Assembly: GCA_016808115.1 (NCBI GenBank)
Contig: JAEQBH010006424.1
Coordinates: forward strand, 1-64,000
Origin: Tetrastigma voinierianum
Taxonomy: Eukaryota; Streptophyta; Magnoliopsida; Vitales; Vitaceae
Direction: 5' to 3'
DNA length: 64,000 nt
Position 1 is the stretch's first letter. The number at the start of each line of letters is the position of its first letter. The notes beneath the pieces were generated by a model. The model did no database searches. It was not told where the DNA came from and saw nothing but the letters and a program-made list of their open reading frames with translations. Made by a program: the position numbers and the translations under genes. This document shows positions 48,512 through 61,000 of the stretch, piece by piece.

Positions 48512-51052
48512 CCTACTACACACCTTTTTCTTTCGATGGAACCAGGGGAATAAACACAGAACAGTTCCCAGTGCCGTGGTGAGGGCAGTCACATTCAGTC
48601 ATAACCGCTCTGACTGGAGAAACTCACGCTTTGCATAGGGTTCCAGATCCTTACTTTATCACGTGTAAGGATATTACTCTAGACACCTATTTCCCTCCCT
48701 CGGTTAGTAACCTATAACTTTACCTCTAAATCCTTACGCTTAAAGTACTTGTAGATATCGATCCTGCGATCATAAAGGGTTTAGGGTAACCATCGATAAA
48801 ACATTTTTCCAAAATACATTTATAAATACATTTAAATCCTTTACTTTATCATTAAAGCAAAATCTTTGCATTCTTTAAACATTTTAAACTTATAATACCT
48901 TAACATATGCATACATCGTTAAACATTTTAAACTTTCATAATACCTTACTTATATGCATCATATTTAGCACATATAAATATATGCATTGATCTGAAGATA
49001 AAACAATGCAAGATAAAACATTTCCATATGCTAACATTTTACATAAAAATTTACATTAAAACTTTCAGTTTAACATTAAAACCATTCACTTTTAAAAACT
49101 CAATTCTCAAAATATCATTTTCACTCACGATTCGCGCAAGCTCGATCCAGCTTCGGGTTGAGTTCGGATTTCGATCAGATAGTCCTTTTCACCTTTTCCA
49201 AGAAAATCACAATTACACATTAACCATAATTTTCATTTAATCCACCATAAACACTCATTCCTATATTCTTATTCCTCTAAGATCTATTTTGCCAGGAGTG
49301 GAATCAATCAATCGGATCATCAAACTAAAGTTATGGCATTTTCATGCCAACTAGTCATTCTGGATTTTTCTAGTGACAGTTTGTATTACTCATTTTCCGA
49401 GGTCTTGACTTCATATTTTGACACTATGTCCCTTATACTCATTTTAAAGCTAAGGTGCTAAGGGTTCTATTCCAATTGGAATCACCCAGTTTCAGACAGA
49501 AACTCACTGCGATCGAATAACCGGGCTAATCATGTTCAAAAACTGAACCAAATTTGGCTTGCACATGGTCCTACTTTGAGTGAATATTTAGGCCACTTAG
49601 GATCAGAATTTGGTGATACCTTCTTCTTAAGTTTTGTTCTACTTCAAGTCTATTTTACGTAGCCATAAATCACTCAAATTGGATCAAAATTGAGCAAGTT
49701 AGCCAAAATACAAAACTGGTCAAAAGCAGAAGAAAACAGGACATTTCCTGTACCGAGACTGCTGCTTAAAAAAATTTACCAAATTGTGTTTCTCTTCCAT
49801 TTTCTTTCCTCTAAACACTTAAATCCTGATGCATTATACCCATTCCAACATATCACACACAATTCACTATCAAACCCCTAACCCTTACTCCTTGATTTTG
49901 TCAAAACCCTAACCTAAACCATAGCTTTCTCAATTGATCTTAAATTCAGCACCATTAAACCTTAAATACCATCAATTTAACATCCGTACAGAATTTAAGA
50001 CATTAAACATGGAAAACATCAAACCCTAACTTACCATGGCTTACTTGTTTCTTGAGTTTCTTTGGCTCCCTCTCCTTGATTACCACTTGAAGATCATGAT
50101 AGCTTGAATGAGGAGAAAAATCACATCTCATACCTTTGCCCTTCACTTTTTCTTCTTAACTATCCTTTCTCTCTAACCTTTCTCTCTTTTCTTCCCTCTC
50201 CTTTCTCTCCTACAGGTTCCTTAACTTTTGAGAGACCAAATGAATTATTTTGTTTGTCTCCCCATTTTAAATATTCTAACTTTCCTTAAATTACAATTTG
50301 GTCCTCCATTTCTTTTATATTGCCAATCAACTTATTTTATTGCATTTGAGCCATGAACCTCATTGGTCCATTCTAATGAGTCACAAACCCTAACCTTCTT
50401 AAGAAATGTTTTTGATTGGCTCTCATAAAGAAAATATCTCCATTTTATCGATTTTATTCCTTTTTGTCTTATATTCTTTTATCTTGGTCTAGCGTCAAAA
50501 TATTCTATGGTCGTCTAAACTTCAAATTGACCATGAAATATTCTAAGTAAATCCTTCACCGGTGGATTCCAGGCTTTGAAATCAGAAATGGTTAAATCAT
50601 TAAAATCGAATCAGGACAATAGCGTGTGTGCACGGTGCGTTCGGATCACTGAAACTATCAAGCGGACTCCGTTTCACTTTATTTCAGTTTCGTTAGTCTT
50701 TATGATATATTCTGGACATTTTAGTATTTTCATTGATTTAGAAAAATTTCAGCGGGCCCAGGAATTTTCGGTCGGAAATCACTATTCACTTAAATCTCTA
50801 TTCTCTTCTAAATATCAGTTCAAAGTCATAAGGCGCAGAATTTCTTACAAATTCTTTGCAAACCCCTCCATTCGGATATAATAAGAAAAATCATTATTCC
50901 TTGGGCATTCGGTTACAATTTTCGAAAATTCACTTCATGTCGATTGACGTCAGGAACATTCTAAATTCCTAATCTACCCTCGTTTCTATCATTGGACCTC
51001 TAATCAGTTCAAAAACTACTATTATAACATTCAATAAGGTTGGGGTTTTACA
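47549..51052 (-). repeat. 5' LTR of the minus-strand gypsy element
   Basis: About 3.5 kb, TGTTGAAGGATCAGGC (plus strand, 47549) to GGGGTTTTACA (51052). It matches 40650-44130 in order, including the 60-bp repeats (48230-48450) and a (CTTT)n run (48455-48509). Confidence 0.88.
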
Positions 51053-51225
51053 TTTACATAGCTATTTAGTTTAAAACAATTATGAAATAAGTAAAGATAA
51101 TTGAAATTACTAAATTGTATTTTTTTTAATTTTTAAGAATAGAAAATGATTTTTTCTTTTTTTCTTTTAAATAAAAATATGATATTTTGAGATGATATCT
51201 TTTAGTAGTTTTTACTAATTTAAAA

Positions 51226-53866
51226 TTAAGTCTACAAATTATTAGTCTACAAAAAAAGTCTAATCTGATATAAAGTGCAAATGGCATCATTCTCAGTCCT
51301 ATTGCTCCAAAAATCACTGCTTGATTTTCACTAACATTATTTATTTTAAATGGTGTCGTAGTATCTTCAAACAAATTATTAAAAAAAATATATTTTTCAA
51401 TTAATTTGGACAATAATAGCCTAATATAAATATTGGAAAATAAGATATCTTAGAGATGGTAAGTATTTTATGTGCAAATATTGATTCATCGGCTAGCTCC
51501 TTGGTTGGAGTAGTTATTTGGATTCACCCAGAATACTAATAATGTGAATATTTAGTCAAGATTTTTCATTACAAATAATGGTAAAAATTTAATCTTTTAG
51601 TAAATTTCTTATCAAATTGATAGATATATAAAATCAATTTGTATATTTTGATCATATCTATCTCACTTCAGTGGATCCTTGTAATACATTATTGTCACCC
51701 TCTTTATATATTTGTAAGATATTTAGTACTACAATTGTGAATTGAGGCCCCCGTCTATAAATGCCTTCACCTACATCAAATAGGATATTGACATGGGTGA
51801 CTAATATAATATGAATACTTGGTCGAAGATTTCTTGATAACACATGATGAATTTTCTACCCTATTGAAGGAATTGGTGCCTTAATTGAAGTCATAAATTA
51901 AAGTTTTTAAAGATGTTTTGGAATTAGGAATTGAAGACTTTCAAAATAGATTAATTAGGAGGATTCTTTTTTTTTTTATCTTAGAAAAGTTAATAATATC
52001 TATCAAGTTGAGCAAGACTTTCACAAAACCGATTAAGCACCAGTATTTATTTGATTTATTTTTCATAATTTGGAAGTTGTGATGCCTATAAAAACCATAA
52101 GATTCTATCAAAGGAAATGTGACGCATGTAAATTATCGACAAGTTTTTAAAATATGATTTAGATTTAGAAAAGACTTTTTTGAAAAAAATTGAGCAAAAA
52201 GACTTAAAAATACATTCGAGTAGGACAAATTATTTTGTTTTATTAAGAAGGTGACAAACATCCAAATTGAGCAAAGACTAATTTAAAGCTAGTCAAACAT
52301 AAGTAATTGCTTTAAGAAGGTTTTTTTTTTTTTTTGGCCTATAGGATCCCTTTCCTTTCCTTTTTTTTCCTCGGTTTTTTTTTTTTTTTTTGTGTAACTT
52401 GGGATGTACGTTTCAATATAAGGGAAAGTAGGAATTATGTCGGTCAGAGAATGAGAAATCGGAATTGGGTGGAGCGGAAAATGGGTTGTGAGATGGAATT
52501 GGGGGTGGAGCAGATTTAGGTTGAATTGATGAAGTGGTGACTAGGTTGAGTTCGGAAAAAATTCGTAAAGATATTGAGCAAAAATATAACTTGTTGCTCA
52601 CAATACGAGTAATCTGAACCCACCTTGACATGTGATGAGACCTGTGATCAAATTAATCTTGGAGAACTGCATTGGTCTTCGGCTTGGATGGATGACCTCG
52701 ACTCGTCGTTTATAGCGCTACAAGAACCTTGGTATAAGAGGATGTCACAATTAGTGATGGAGATCAGTTGATAAGTAACGATGAGCATACGAAATAGATG
52801 AAATTCGAAAGTTATTTCAACCTTGAAAAATTTAACTCTCAAATTTATAAATTTGTAATGTAAAGAATTCAAGGATATACGCTTTTATAAATAGGCTGAA
52901 AAATATGAAGAACAACGAGGAATTCGGTCGCGAAGGAGAAGCGAATATTCGACGAACTGAAAGGAAGGTAACTTATTCTCCCCTAAACTACGCACCTCTA
53001 AGCATCCACAAAAACTAGATAATTTAGGACAAGACTTGGTAAGTAAGCCACAAAATTAGCAATAAAATTCACTTGATAAATCAATCGCAAATCAACGCAC
53101 AAATCATAAACAAATCGACAAATTAGAATCATGAAGCGAGTTGTTTGCAGTGCAGTCAAGCATACACAGCTCTTGGCCTCGGTCAGGATTTACTTTGATG
53201 GCGTGGACATCTTTGTTTTCTTTATAGTTGAACACGTGAGCCTCTTCCTTATGCATCTTGGATAAAAATGTTAAGGGTTTTTTGAATCTCTTAACTCCCC
53301 AGCTCTTGTCATCGGATCAAAGTGAAGGATTTTAAGCGGATTGCACTCCGTTTCCCTAGTTATGCCTCCATCATATAGTACATTTACTGACGAGAATAGT
53401 TGACTCATTAAACAAAAAGACAAATTTAGTAAATGTTTCCTATTGTTTGTGGTGGTGGATTTGTGTTTACTTCAATCTATTCAAGATGCTGTCGCAAGCA
53501 TTGATGAATTTTATTTTATTTCCTTTTCTCATTTTTTTTCATTTCCTAGCTAACTATTCACATAATGATGCAAGGTGAGATGATTTAAAATATAGAACTA
53601 TTGTTATCATTCCGATACATACATGAATGATGTAGTTTTAAAAATAAGTTTTTATCTATAATGATTTATTTTTTAATCATTCTCCATATTTACATAGCTA
53701 TTTAGTTTAAAACAGAATTATGAAATAAGTAAAGATAATTGAAATTATTAAATTTTTTTTTTTTTTTTTTGCTTTTTAAGAATAGAAAATGGTTTTTTTC
53801 TTTAAAATAAAAAATATGATATTTTGAGATGATATCTTTTTTAGTAGTTTTACTAATTTTCCTATG
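51226..53866. repeat. Copy 2 of the 2.6-kb tandem duplication
   Basis: Uninterrupted copy matching 36830-51225 minus its insertions. It preserves empty sites for the solo LTR (about 52740) and the 3.5-kb-LTR element (about 53684). No gene is recognised in it. Confidence 0.8.
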
Positions 53867-54980
53867 CCATTACAAAAATAATGATACAAATAAGAATAAT
53901 GTTTAAAACTAGAATATCACATAAAGTTACACGTAAAACATATTTAAAAATATAAAAACAAATTAAATTTTTTTAGGTAAATATATGAATGTTTCTATTT
54001 AGGAACCTAAAATATATCAACCAAAAATATCATAGAATAGTTCTTGAAAAACTATTCTCTCGATTATCTTTACAGAAGCTGTTTTTGGAAAATGATTTAA
54101 ATAGTGCCTTAATCTTCTATTTTCATTTGTTTTAAATAAATATTAAGTAGGTGCTAATGAAAATACATTGTTATGTTTTTTTTAATTTCTATTCACTTTG
54201 AAAAGTGTTATTTAAAATAATTTTGAAAGATAATTTTAAAAAATTATTCTTTAATATATTTTTTTTTAAAACAAAGTGAACCTGATATAATTTTAATATA
54301 TTTTCTACATTTTAAAATATGGTTTAAAATAGTTTTTTGATAATACTTTATTTTCTTAATTCCCTTAATTTGTATAATTATTTTAAAATAACATTAAAAG
54401 TGAACAAACTAAAAATAACTAAAACTTGTTAGAAAAAATTGAAAACATGGTACTATATTTTGGAGTCATATTTTTCTTTAGATAACATCTTTTTATTTAT
54501 TTTGATTGTTTTCTCCTATGTCTTAAATTGTTATAAAAATAAATTATACAAATAAGAAAAATAATTACATTTAAATACAATATATATATAATTTTAAAAA
54601 TATTTAACAATAAAGAAGACAAAGGTAAAAACATTCACATTCCCAAACAAATATTTATTTATAAAACATTATAAAATAATTTTTAAATTAGTTATCAGTG
54701 GACCCTCTCTCTCTATACATATATATAGAGAGGGGGAGAGAAATGGTATGTTAAAAAACAAATATATCAATGATCAACCATATTTTTACAATGTAGGTTG
54801 TCTTGAATCATTTTTAAAGAGTTAGGAAAGGTTGGCAAAAAGTTCCTTACCAAAAGTTTGATTAATTTACCCTATATTATCTCTCTCATTTTTCATAGTA
54901 AATTTTTTCTTTCTTTTGATATTTTGGACAAGCAAACATGAATCGTTGACTTCTGCTAGGCAAAAGGCGTAAAGAAGTCG
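53867..54980. other. Very AT-rich spacer
   Basis: No gene. Bases 54200-54650 resemble 35800-36200. Bases 54700-54745 form a CT/AT palindrome (CTCTCTCTATACATATATATAG with GAGAGG on the other side; listed as a type). Confidence 0.5.
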
Positions 54981-54985
54981 GGCAT

Positions 54986-57148
54986 TGGCGCCCAGCAGGG
55001 GTGGGTTATTTCTGGTCGACCGTAGATACTCAGTGGTGTCGGGTGACCTTACACATTGAGGGTGTTTCTGAATCGGGCGAGTCTCCTTTGTGCGGGGAGC
55101 TCTTGATAAGCCCAGTATAACAGATTAAGCATTACAGTCATGATATATGCGATATATATATCCAATCTGACCACTTGGGCCCGTGGTATGCTCGACACAG
55201 TATATCAGACTATGTCAATAGTTTCAGAGTTAATATTTTTACTCTTAAACAATACATATATTAAGATTAGAGAGATTCTAATACATGTACGAAGTCATCA
55301 AAGCCCGCAATCCAGGCTTTTCTTCTAAACTCTTGCCTCACAGGGCGACCGTTTCCTTGCGCTCCATTGCACCATGAAAGGGGATCGCTGACGGGGTGAC
55401 TAAAGCTACGTTAGGAGAATCGCCCTAAGTGGGCTACTCACCACCTAAGTGCAGTGCAATGTTCCAATTTAAACACACGTTCAAGCAAATGCATGATCCT
55501 ACTTGAATGTCTACGTGCTCAAACTAGGATCAAAATTCCTCAGAGCTCTCTCACACTACTTTAAACCTTATATGAGAATTTTTGATTTATTAGTGGACAA
55601 CCCTCAGATGTATATATATATCGATTGGGCCGCTCGACGATTGATATATTATTTATGGTAATGGACTACCCTCCGATGAATATCAATTGGGCCGCTCCGA
55701 CGATTGATATTTTTAGTTTGTTTGTGGACTACCCTCCGATGAATAAATATCAACTGGGCCGCTCCGACGGTTGATATATATTATTTAGTTTGGACTACCC
55801 TCCGATGTATTAACATTTTAGACTACCCTCCGAACCTTGTTTCTCTAGACTCATCTCATGCACTAACTCCTATATTCCTAGGATGTTCCAGTGCATATGG
55901 AATCACATGTATGCGATTCGGTCAGTCCTAATCGCGTACAAATATATAAACATGGAATATACTCATAAAAACTAAATCACACAAACATGTTATGTAATTA
56001 TCATTTCAAACATCAAAATTAGCTCACATGGGCTAATGATCACACACGAGCAATTTAATTTAAATCACTCGGCAACACATATTTTCACGAAAATATATTT
56101 TCAAAACATTATTAGGAATAGTAGAGCCTCGTTTACTATTCGAAAAACATAAAGCAGTTCACTCAGTGAACCGAAATCCACGACCATTCGGCGATGCATG
56201 CAAACAACTTCATTTAATACCTGAAGTTAAACCAACCCACTCCCCAAACAGCCTAAACAGCGTGGAAGCGATCACGAAGTACACTCCATTCTTCCTCAAA
56301 AATTCTAACACCGATTTATGTTTAGAGCGATCAAGCGGCCCATTCAGAAACCTTTGTAATATAAATACATGATTTAAAAGCAACATTTTGAACAGCCCAC
56401 TGATTTTTCTGGGCAGTCACGGCTATTAAAATCCCGAAAAATTCCTGATTCGGTCCCATGTTTTGGGGCTAGATCACTTTCAACCCTCAGCGGCGCTCAA
56501 ACTAAAGCGTAGAAAAACGCCCAAAATGGGAACTCTCGCGTGTGGTAGGAAGAAATCTATGGAGGTGTCTGCTGTTAGGTCACGCGTAGCTGCTCGTAGA
56601 GGCAGCTTCCTTCTTGTGTTGAGGCCTTGGCGGGCTAGATCTCTTGCAAATCTAGAGAGAAGCCTCTCTCTCTCTAAAGCTCTCTAAAATGGAGCTACTG
56701 CATCCTCCCAAATGGCTTCCCACGTTTTTGGTTGAAACAAATGGGGAGATGAATTACTATTTCTTTGTTTTGTCTTTTATGACTTAAAATCGACTTAATA
56801 ATACCATTATGTCCTGCTTTCGGATTTGATATTGGCACTATCTCGGCATACCGATTTCGTCGTTTATACCACTCGTCTGAAACATAGTGCGTAGGTACAT
56901 GTTATATGTGACTTCGTCGCATCAGCCGTTCTGACGAAGCGATGCCTCGGCGATCTTGGAGCTCATTGTCTCGAAAATTATGAAATTTCGTTTAACTAGA
57001 TTCGCGAGACAATTCCAAGCGGTATAATCCAGTTTCATCATCGAGACACAGAGAATTAATTACGGATTTTTAGCAGTAATTAAAATTTTGTAATTAAAAT
57101 TACGATTTTGCCACTTGTCAGAGAAATTAATTTCTAAGATTAACTACA
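54986..57148 (-). mobile_element. Solo LTR, minus strand, GGCAT target duplication
   Basis: A 2.16-kb LTR related to those at 3363-5381 and 10923-12987, inverted. On the minus strand it starts TGTAGTTAATCTTAG at 57148 and ends GGGCGCCA at 54986. It is flanked by GGCAT at 54981-54985 and 57149-57153. The hairpin array lies at about 55600-55800, and the region near 56440-56460 (CGGTCCCATGTTTTGGG) matches 11634-11650 inverted. The ends have drifted from the other copies, so it is probably an older insertion or a sister subfamily. Confidence 0.88.
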
Positions 57149-57153
57149 GGCAT

Positions 57154-57304
57154 AAATAATTATTTTGGTTGGTTTGTACTAGAAGGTTGTTGAGTTGATA
57201 ATAAATTTAAATTTATTATTTGGCGACAATTAGACGATTGTATGCACTAAACATATGTCGGATCTCGAGAATAGCGCTGACTTTTCTTTTCTTCAAATTT
57301 CTTT

Positions 57305-57371
<67 letters not shown>

Positions 57372-57930
57372 CTTTTTCTTTATATCAATAAGTCTTATAT
57401 CTATTTCTTTGAGATAGAAATTATTATAAATTTTTTAATAGTTAATATTTTAATAATAAAACATGTGTTTGCTTCTCTATGCTTGCATTGAATTTCATAT
57501 TTATTAATTTTTGAAAAATAGATTAAGTTGTTATATATATATATATATAACAATATGTACAACTAATGTTTGTGAAATGGACTTCTTGTATCAACATTGA
57601 GCCCTCATAAATAGAATTGTAGTCCTTAATTTTAAACATGTTTTATTTGAAAGAGCATGGAGCAAAGGGGTAGAAAAGGAATATTTTAATTATTTCTATG
57701 TAATTGCAATAGTCTATTTTAATTAAAAAATAAAAGTAATATTTTAAATTATTTTCTATGTAATTGTGGGTGTTTAATTTTATAAAAAAATAAGACTATT
57801 TTTGATAAAAGAAAATAAAAAAAGTATGAAGTTGATATTACCTATTTTCAATTCCATTAATTGTAGTGGAATGAGATAGTTAGATGTACACACCAACTAA
57901 TGGGAATGCCAAATGTATCACACTTAAGTT
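57154..57930. other. Spacer and upstream region of receptor kinase B
   Basis: No gene. Bases 57540-57930 match 15560-15950 upstream of receptor kinase A, so the promoter region was duplicated with the gene. Confidence 0.6.
57308..57369. repeat. (TA)n microsatellite
   Basis: About 31 uninterrupted TA repeats, about 700 bp before the receptor kinase B start. A shorter TA run is at 57533-57549, and another at about 15558-15573 before receptor kinase A. Confidence 0.95.
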
Positions 57931-57940
57931 TTATAAATAA
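57931..57940 (+). promoter_or_regulatory. TATA box, receptor kinase B
   Basis: TTATAAATAA, about 120 bp before the ATG at 58055, in the same context as the box at 15957. Confidence 0.5.
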
Positions 57941-58054
57941 GTCATTTATCTTCTCCTCATGTACACCCTGTAATAGCTTCATCTCTACCAACTCAATAAT
58001 GACCCATGAATATCCTTCATCCTACTCCTTACTCTCTCGACTCATCGTCACTCC

Positions 58055-61000
58055 ATGTTTTTTCATATTTCTTCTTTTCCCTTTGTCTTCAATATCATCC
58101 TTCCATGTCATTTTCTCGCACGCCTCACACTTTCATATTTTCTTTCAAAAGTTGAACAAGATCGAAGCACTTCCTTTCTTCTAACATGGAAGGTCGCCTT
58201 GATAATCGACCCGGGTTTATTCTTATCTTGGTTTGGACGCGATTCTTGCCATCATTGGTTTGGGTAGGCTTGTCATAGGTCGAGAAAGTGTCTCGATTTA
58301 AACCTTGAGTGTGGATTGAGGTCACTCAAAGAAATCTCAATTTTTCATCTCTCACACTAACCTCCTTACTCTTAATTTGTCTAACAATTCACTCCATGGA
58401 ACCATTCGACCAATATTGGTAATATTTCCAAACTAATCACGATTCTTGATTTTGGTTCTAATCATTTCAACCCCGGTGTAATGCACGAGCAATTGGGTTT
58501 TTAACATCACTTAGCTTTCTATCTTTGGCTTCTAATAATTTTAGAGATTGATTCTTCCTTTTATAGGGAATTTGAAAAACTTAACAATTTTGCATCTTTA
58601 TGAGAATGAGATTTACGGTTCCATTCCCTCGAAATTGGATTATTTAAGATCTCTTAATCATCTTAAGTTAGGAAATTAACAATCTCACTGGTCCAATCCC
58701 CCATTCCATAAGTAACTTGAGGAATTTAACCATGTGTACCTTCATACGAGCAGACTATGCGGGTCGATTCCTCGAAATTCGATTGTTAAAATCTCTTAAT
58801 GATCTTGATTAGGAATTAACAATCTCGGTCAAATCCACCATTCCGTTGGTAACTGAAGAATTTAACCACATTGATCCTTCATCTGAACAAACTATCGGTT
58901 CCATTCCTCGAAAATTGGATTGTTAAGATCTCTTAATTATCTTGATTTATCATTTAACAATCTCTCAGGTCGATCACCTTCCATAGGTAACTTGAGGAAT
59001 TTAACCACATTGTATCTTGTCTGAACAAACTATCTGGTTCCATTCTCGAAATTGGATTGTTAAGATTTCTTAATGATCTTGCTTTGTCAAATTAATAATC
59101 TCGCTAGTCGATCCCTCATTACCGATAGCAGGAATTTAACCACATTGTATCTTCATACGAACAAAATATGCAGTTTCCGTTCCTCAAAGAAATTGGTTAT
59201 TTAAGATCTCTTAATGATCTTGAATTGTAATAACAATCTCAGGTCGTCCCCTCCTTCGCCATTAACTTGAGGAGTTTAACCACATTGTATCTTTATACGA
59301 ACAAACTATCTGGTTCATTCCTCGAAAATTGGATTTAAGATCTCTTAATGATCTTGATTGTCATTAACAATCTCAGCCCCGGTCCGATCCCTCATTAGGT
59401 AACTTGAGAATTTAACCACATTGTATCTTATACGAACAAACTATCTGGTTCCATTCCTCGAAATTGGATTATTTAAGATCTCTTAATGATCTTGAATTGT
59501 CAACCTTCATAATCTCAACGGTCCAATCCCACTCCTTCCGCCATTAGCAGGAGTTTAACCATTGTATCTTCATACGACAAGCTTATCTGGTTCCGTTCCT
59601 CGAAATTGGATTATTGAATCTCTTAATGATCTTGAATTGTCAGTAACAATCTCCAACTGGTCGATCCCTCTTTCCATAGGTAACTGAGGTTTAACCACAT
59701 TGTATCTTCATACGAACAAACTATCTGGTTCCATTCTCGAGAAATTGGATTATTAAGATCTCTTAATGATCTTCGAGGTGTCAGCAACAATCTCACTTTG
59801 GTCGATCACTCGTTCCATAGGTAACTTGAGAATTTAACACATTATCTTCATTACGAACAAACTATCACAGTTCCATTCCTGTGAGAAATTGGATTGTTAA
59901 GATCTCTTAATGATCTTGCTTTGTCAATTAATAATCTCCTTTGGTCGATCCCTCCTTCCATAGGTAGCAGGGAATTTAACCATTGTATCTTTATACGAAC
60001 AAACTATACGGTTCCGTTCCTCTCGAAATTGGATTGTTAAGATCTCTTAATGATCTTGATTGTCGATAACAATCTCTTTGGTCGATCCCTCATTCCATGA
60101 TTTACTTGAGGAGTTTAACCACATTGTATCTTTATGCGAACAAACTATACAGTTTCCATTCCTCGAAATTGGATTGTTAAGATCTCTTAATGATCTTGAT
60201 TGTCGTGCGATCTCAGCGGTCGATCCCTCCTTCCATAGGTAGCTTGAAGAGTTTAACCACATTGTATCTTCACATACGAACAAACTATGCGGTTCCATTC
60301 CCTCGAGAAATTGGATTGTTAAGATCTCTTAATGATCTTGAATTGTCCCATTAACAATCTATTGGTCGATCCCTCATTCCATCAGGTAACTTGAGGAGTT
60401 TAACCATTGTATCTTAATCTGTGAATAAACTATCTGGTTCCATTCCTCAAGAAATTGGATTGTTAAGATCTCTTAATTATCTTGATTTATCATTTAACAA
60501 TCTCACTGGTCCAATCCCTCCTTCCATAGGTAACTTGAGGAGTTTAACCACATTGTATCTTGATACGAACAAACTATCTGGTTCCGTTCCTCGAAATTGG
60601 ATTGTTAAGATCTTAATAATCTTGACTTGTCATTCGCAGTCTCATTGGTCAATCCCTCCTTCCATAGTGGCAGGGAATTTAACCATTGTATCTTCATACG
60701 AACAAACTATCTGGTTTCCATTCCTACTCCCGAGAAATTGGATTGTTAAGATGCTTAATGATCTTGGGTGTCGACTAACAATCTCATTTGGTCCGATCCC
60801 TCGTTCCATAGGTAACTTGAAATTTAACCACATTAATATCTTCATGCAGACAAACTATATGGTTCCATTCCTCGAAATTGGATTAAAGATCTCTTAATGA
60901 TCTTGAATTGTCGACTAACAATCTCAACTGGTCAATCCCTCGCTACGTAGGTAACTTGAGGAATTTAACCACATTAATATCTTATACGAACAAACTATGC

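Larger units (their letters stand above)
40650..51052 (-). mobile_element. Ty3/gypsy LTR retrotransposon with 3.5-kb LTRs, minus strand
   Basis: Two direct LTRs of about 3.5 kb bound a short 3.4-kb interior. On the minus strand each starts TGTAAAACCCCAACC and ends CTTCAACA. The interior carries, in minus-strand order, a primer site, degraded RT, RNase H, integrase and a polypurine tract. The site is the tandem copy's CTCCATATTTACATAGC, seen uninterrupted at about 53681. The left LTR edge is damaged, so the target duplication cannot be read. No gag is recognised. The LTRs outweigh the coding part by two to one. Confidence 0.85.
36830..51225. repeat. Copy 1 of a 2.6-kb direct tandem duplication (with two LTR insertions)
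   Basis: Without the solo LTR (38309-39675) and the gypsy element (40650-51052) this copy is about 2.63 kb and matches 51226-53866 along its length, from GTCTACAAAAAAAGTCTAAT to GAGATGATATCTTTTAGTAG. The two copies abut head to tail at about 51225. Confidence 0.8.

Noticed and set aside
57255..57491. 78-codon frame with Ile-Tyr repeats
   Set aside because: Translation of the TA microsatellite.
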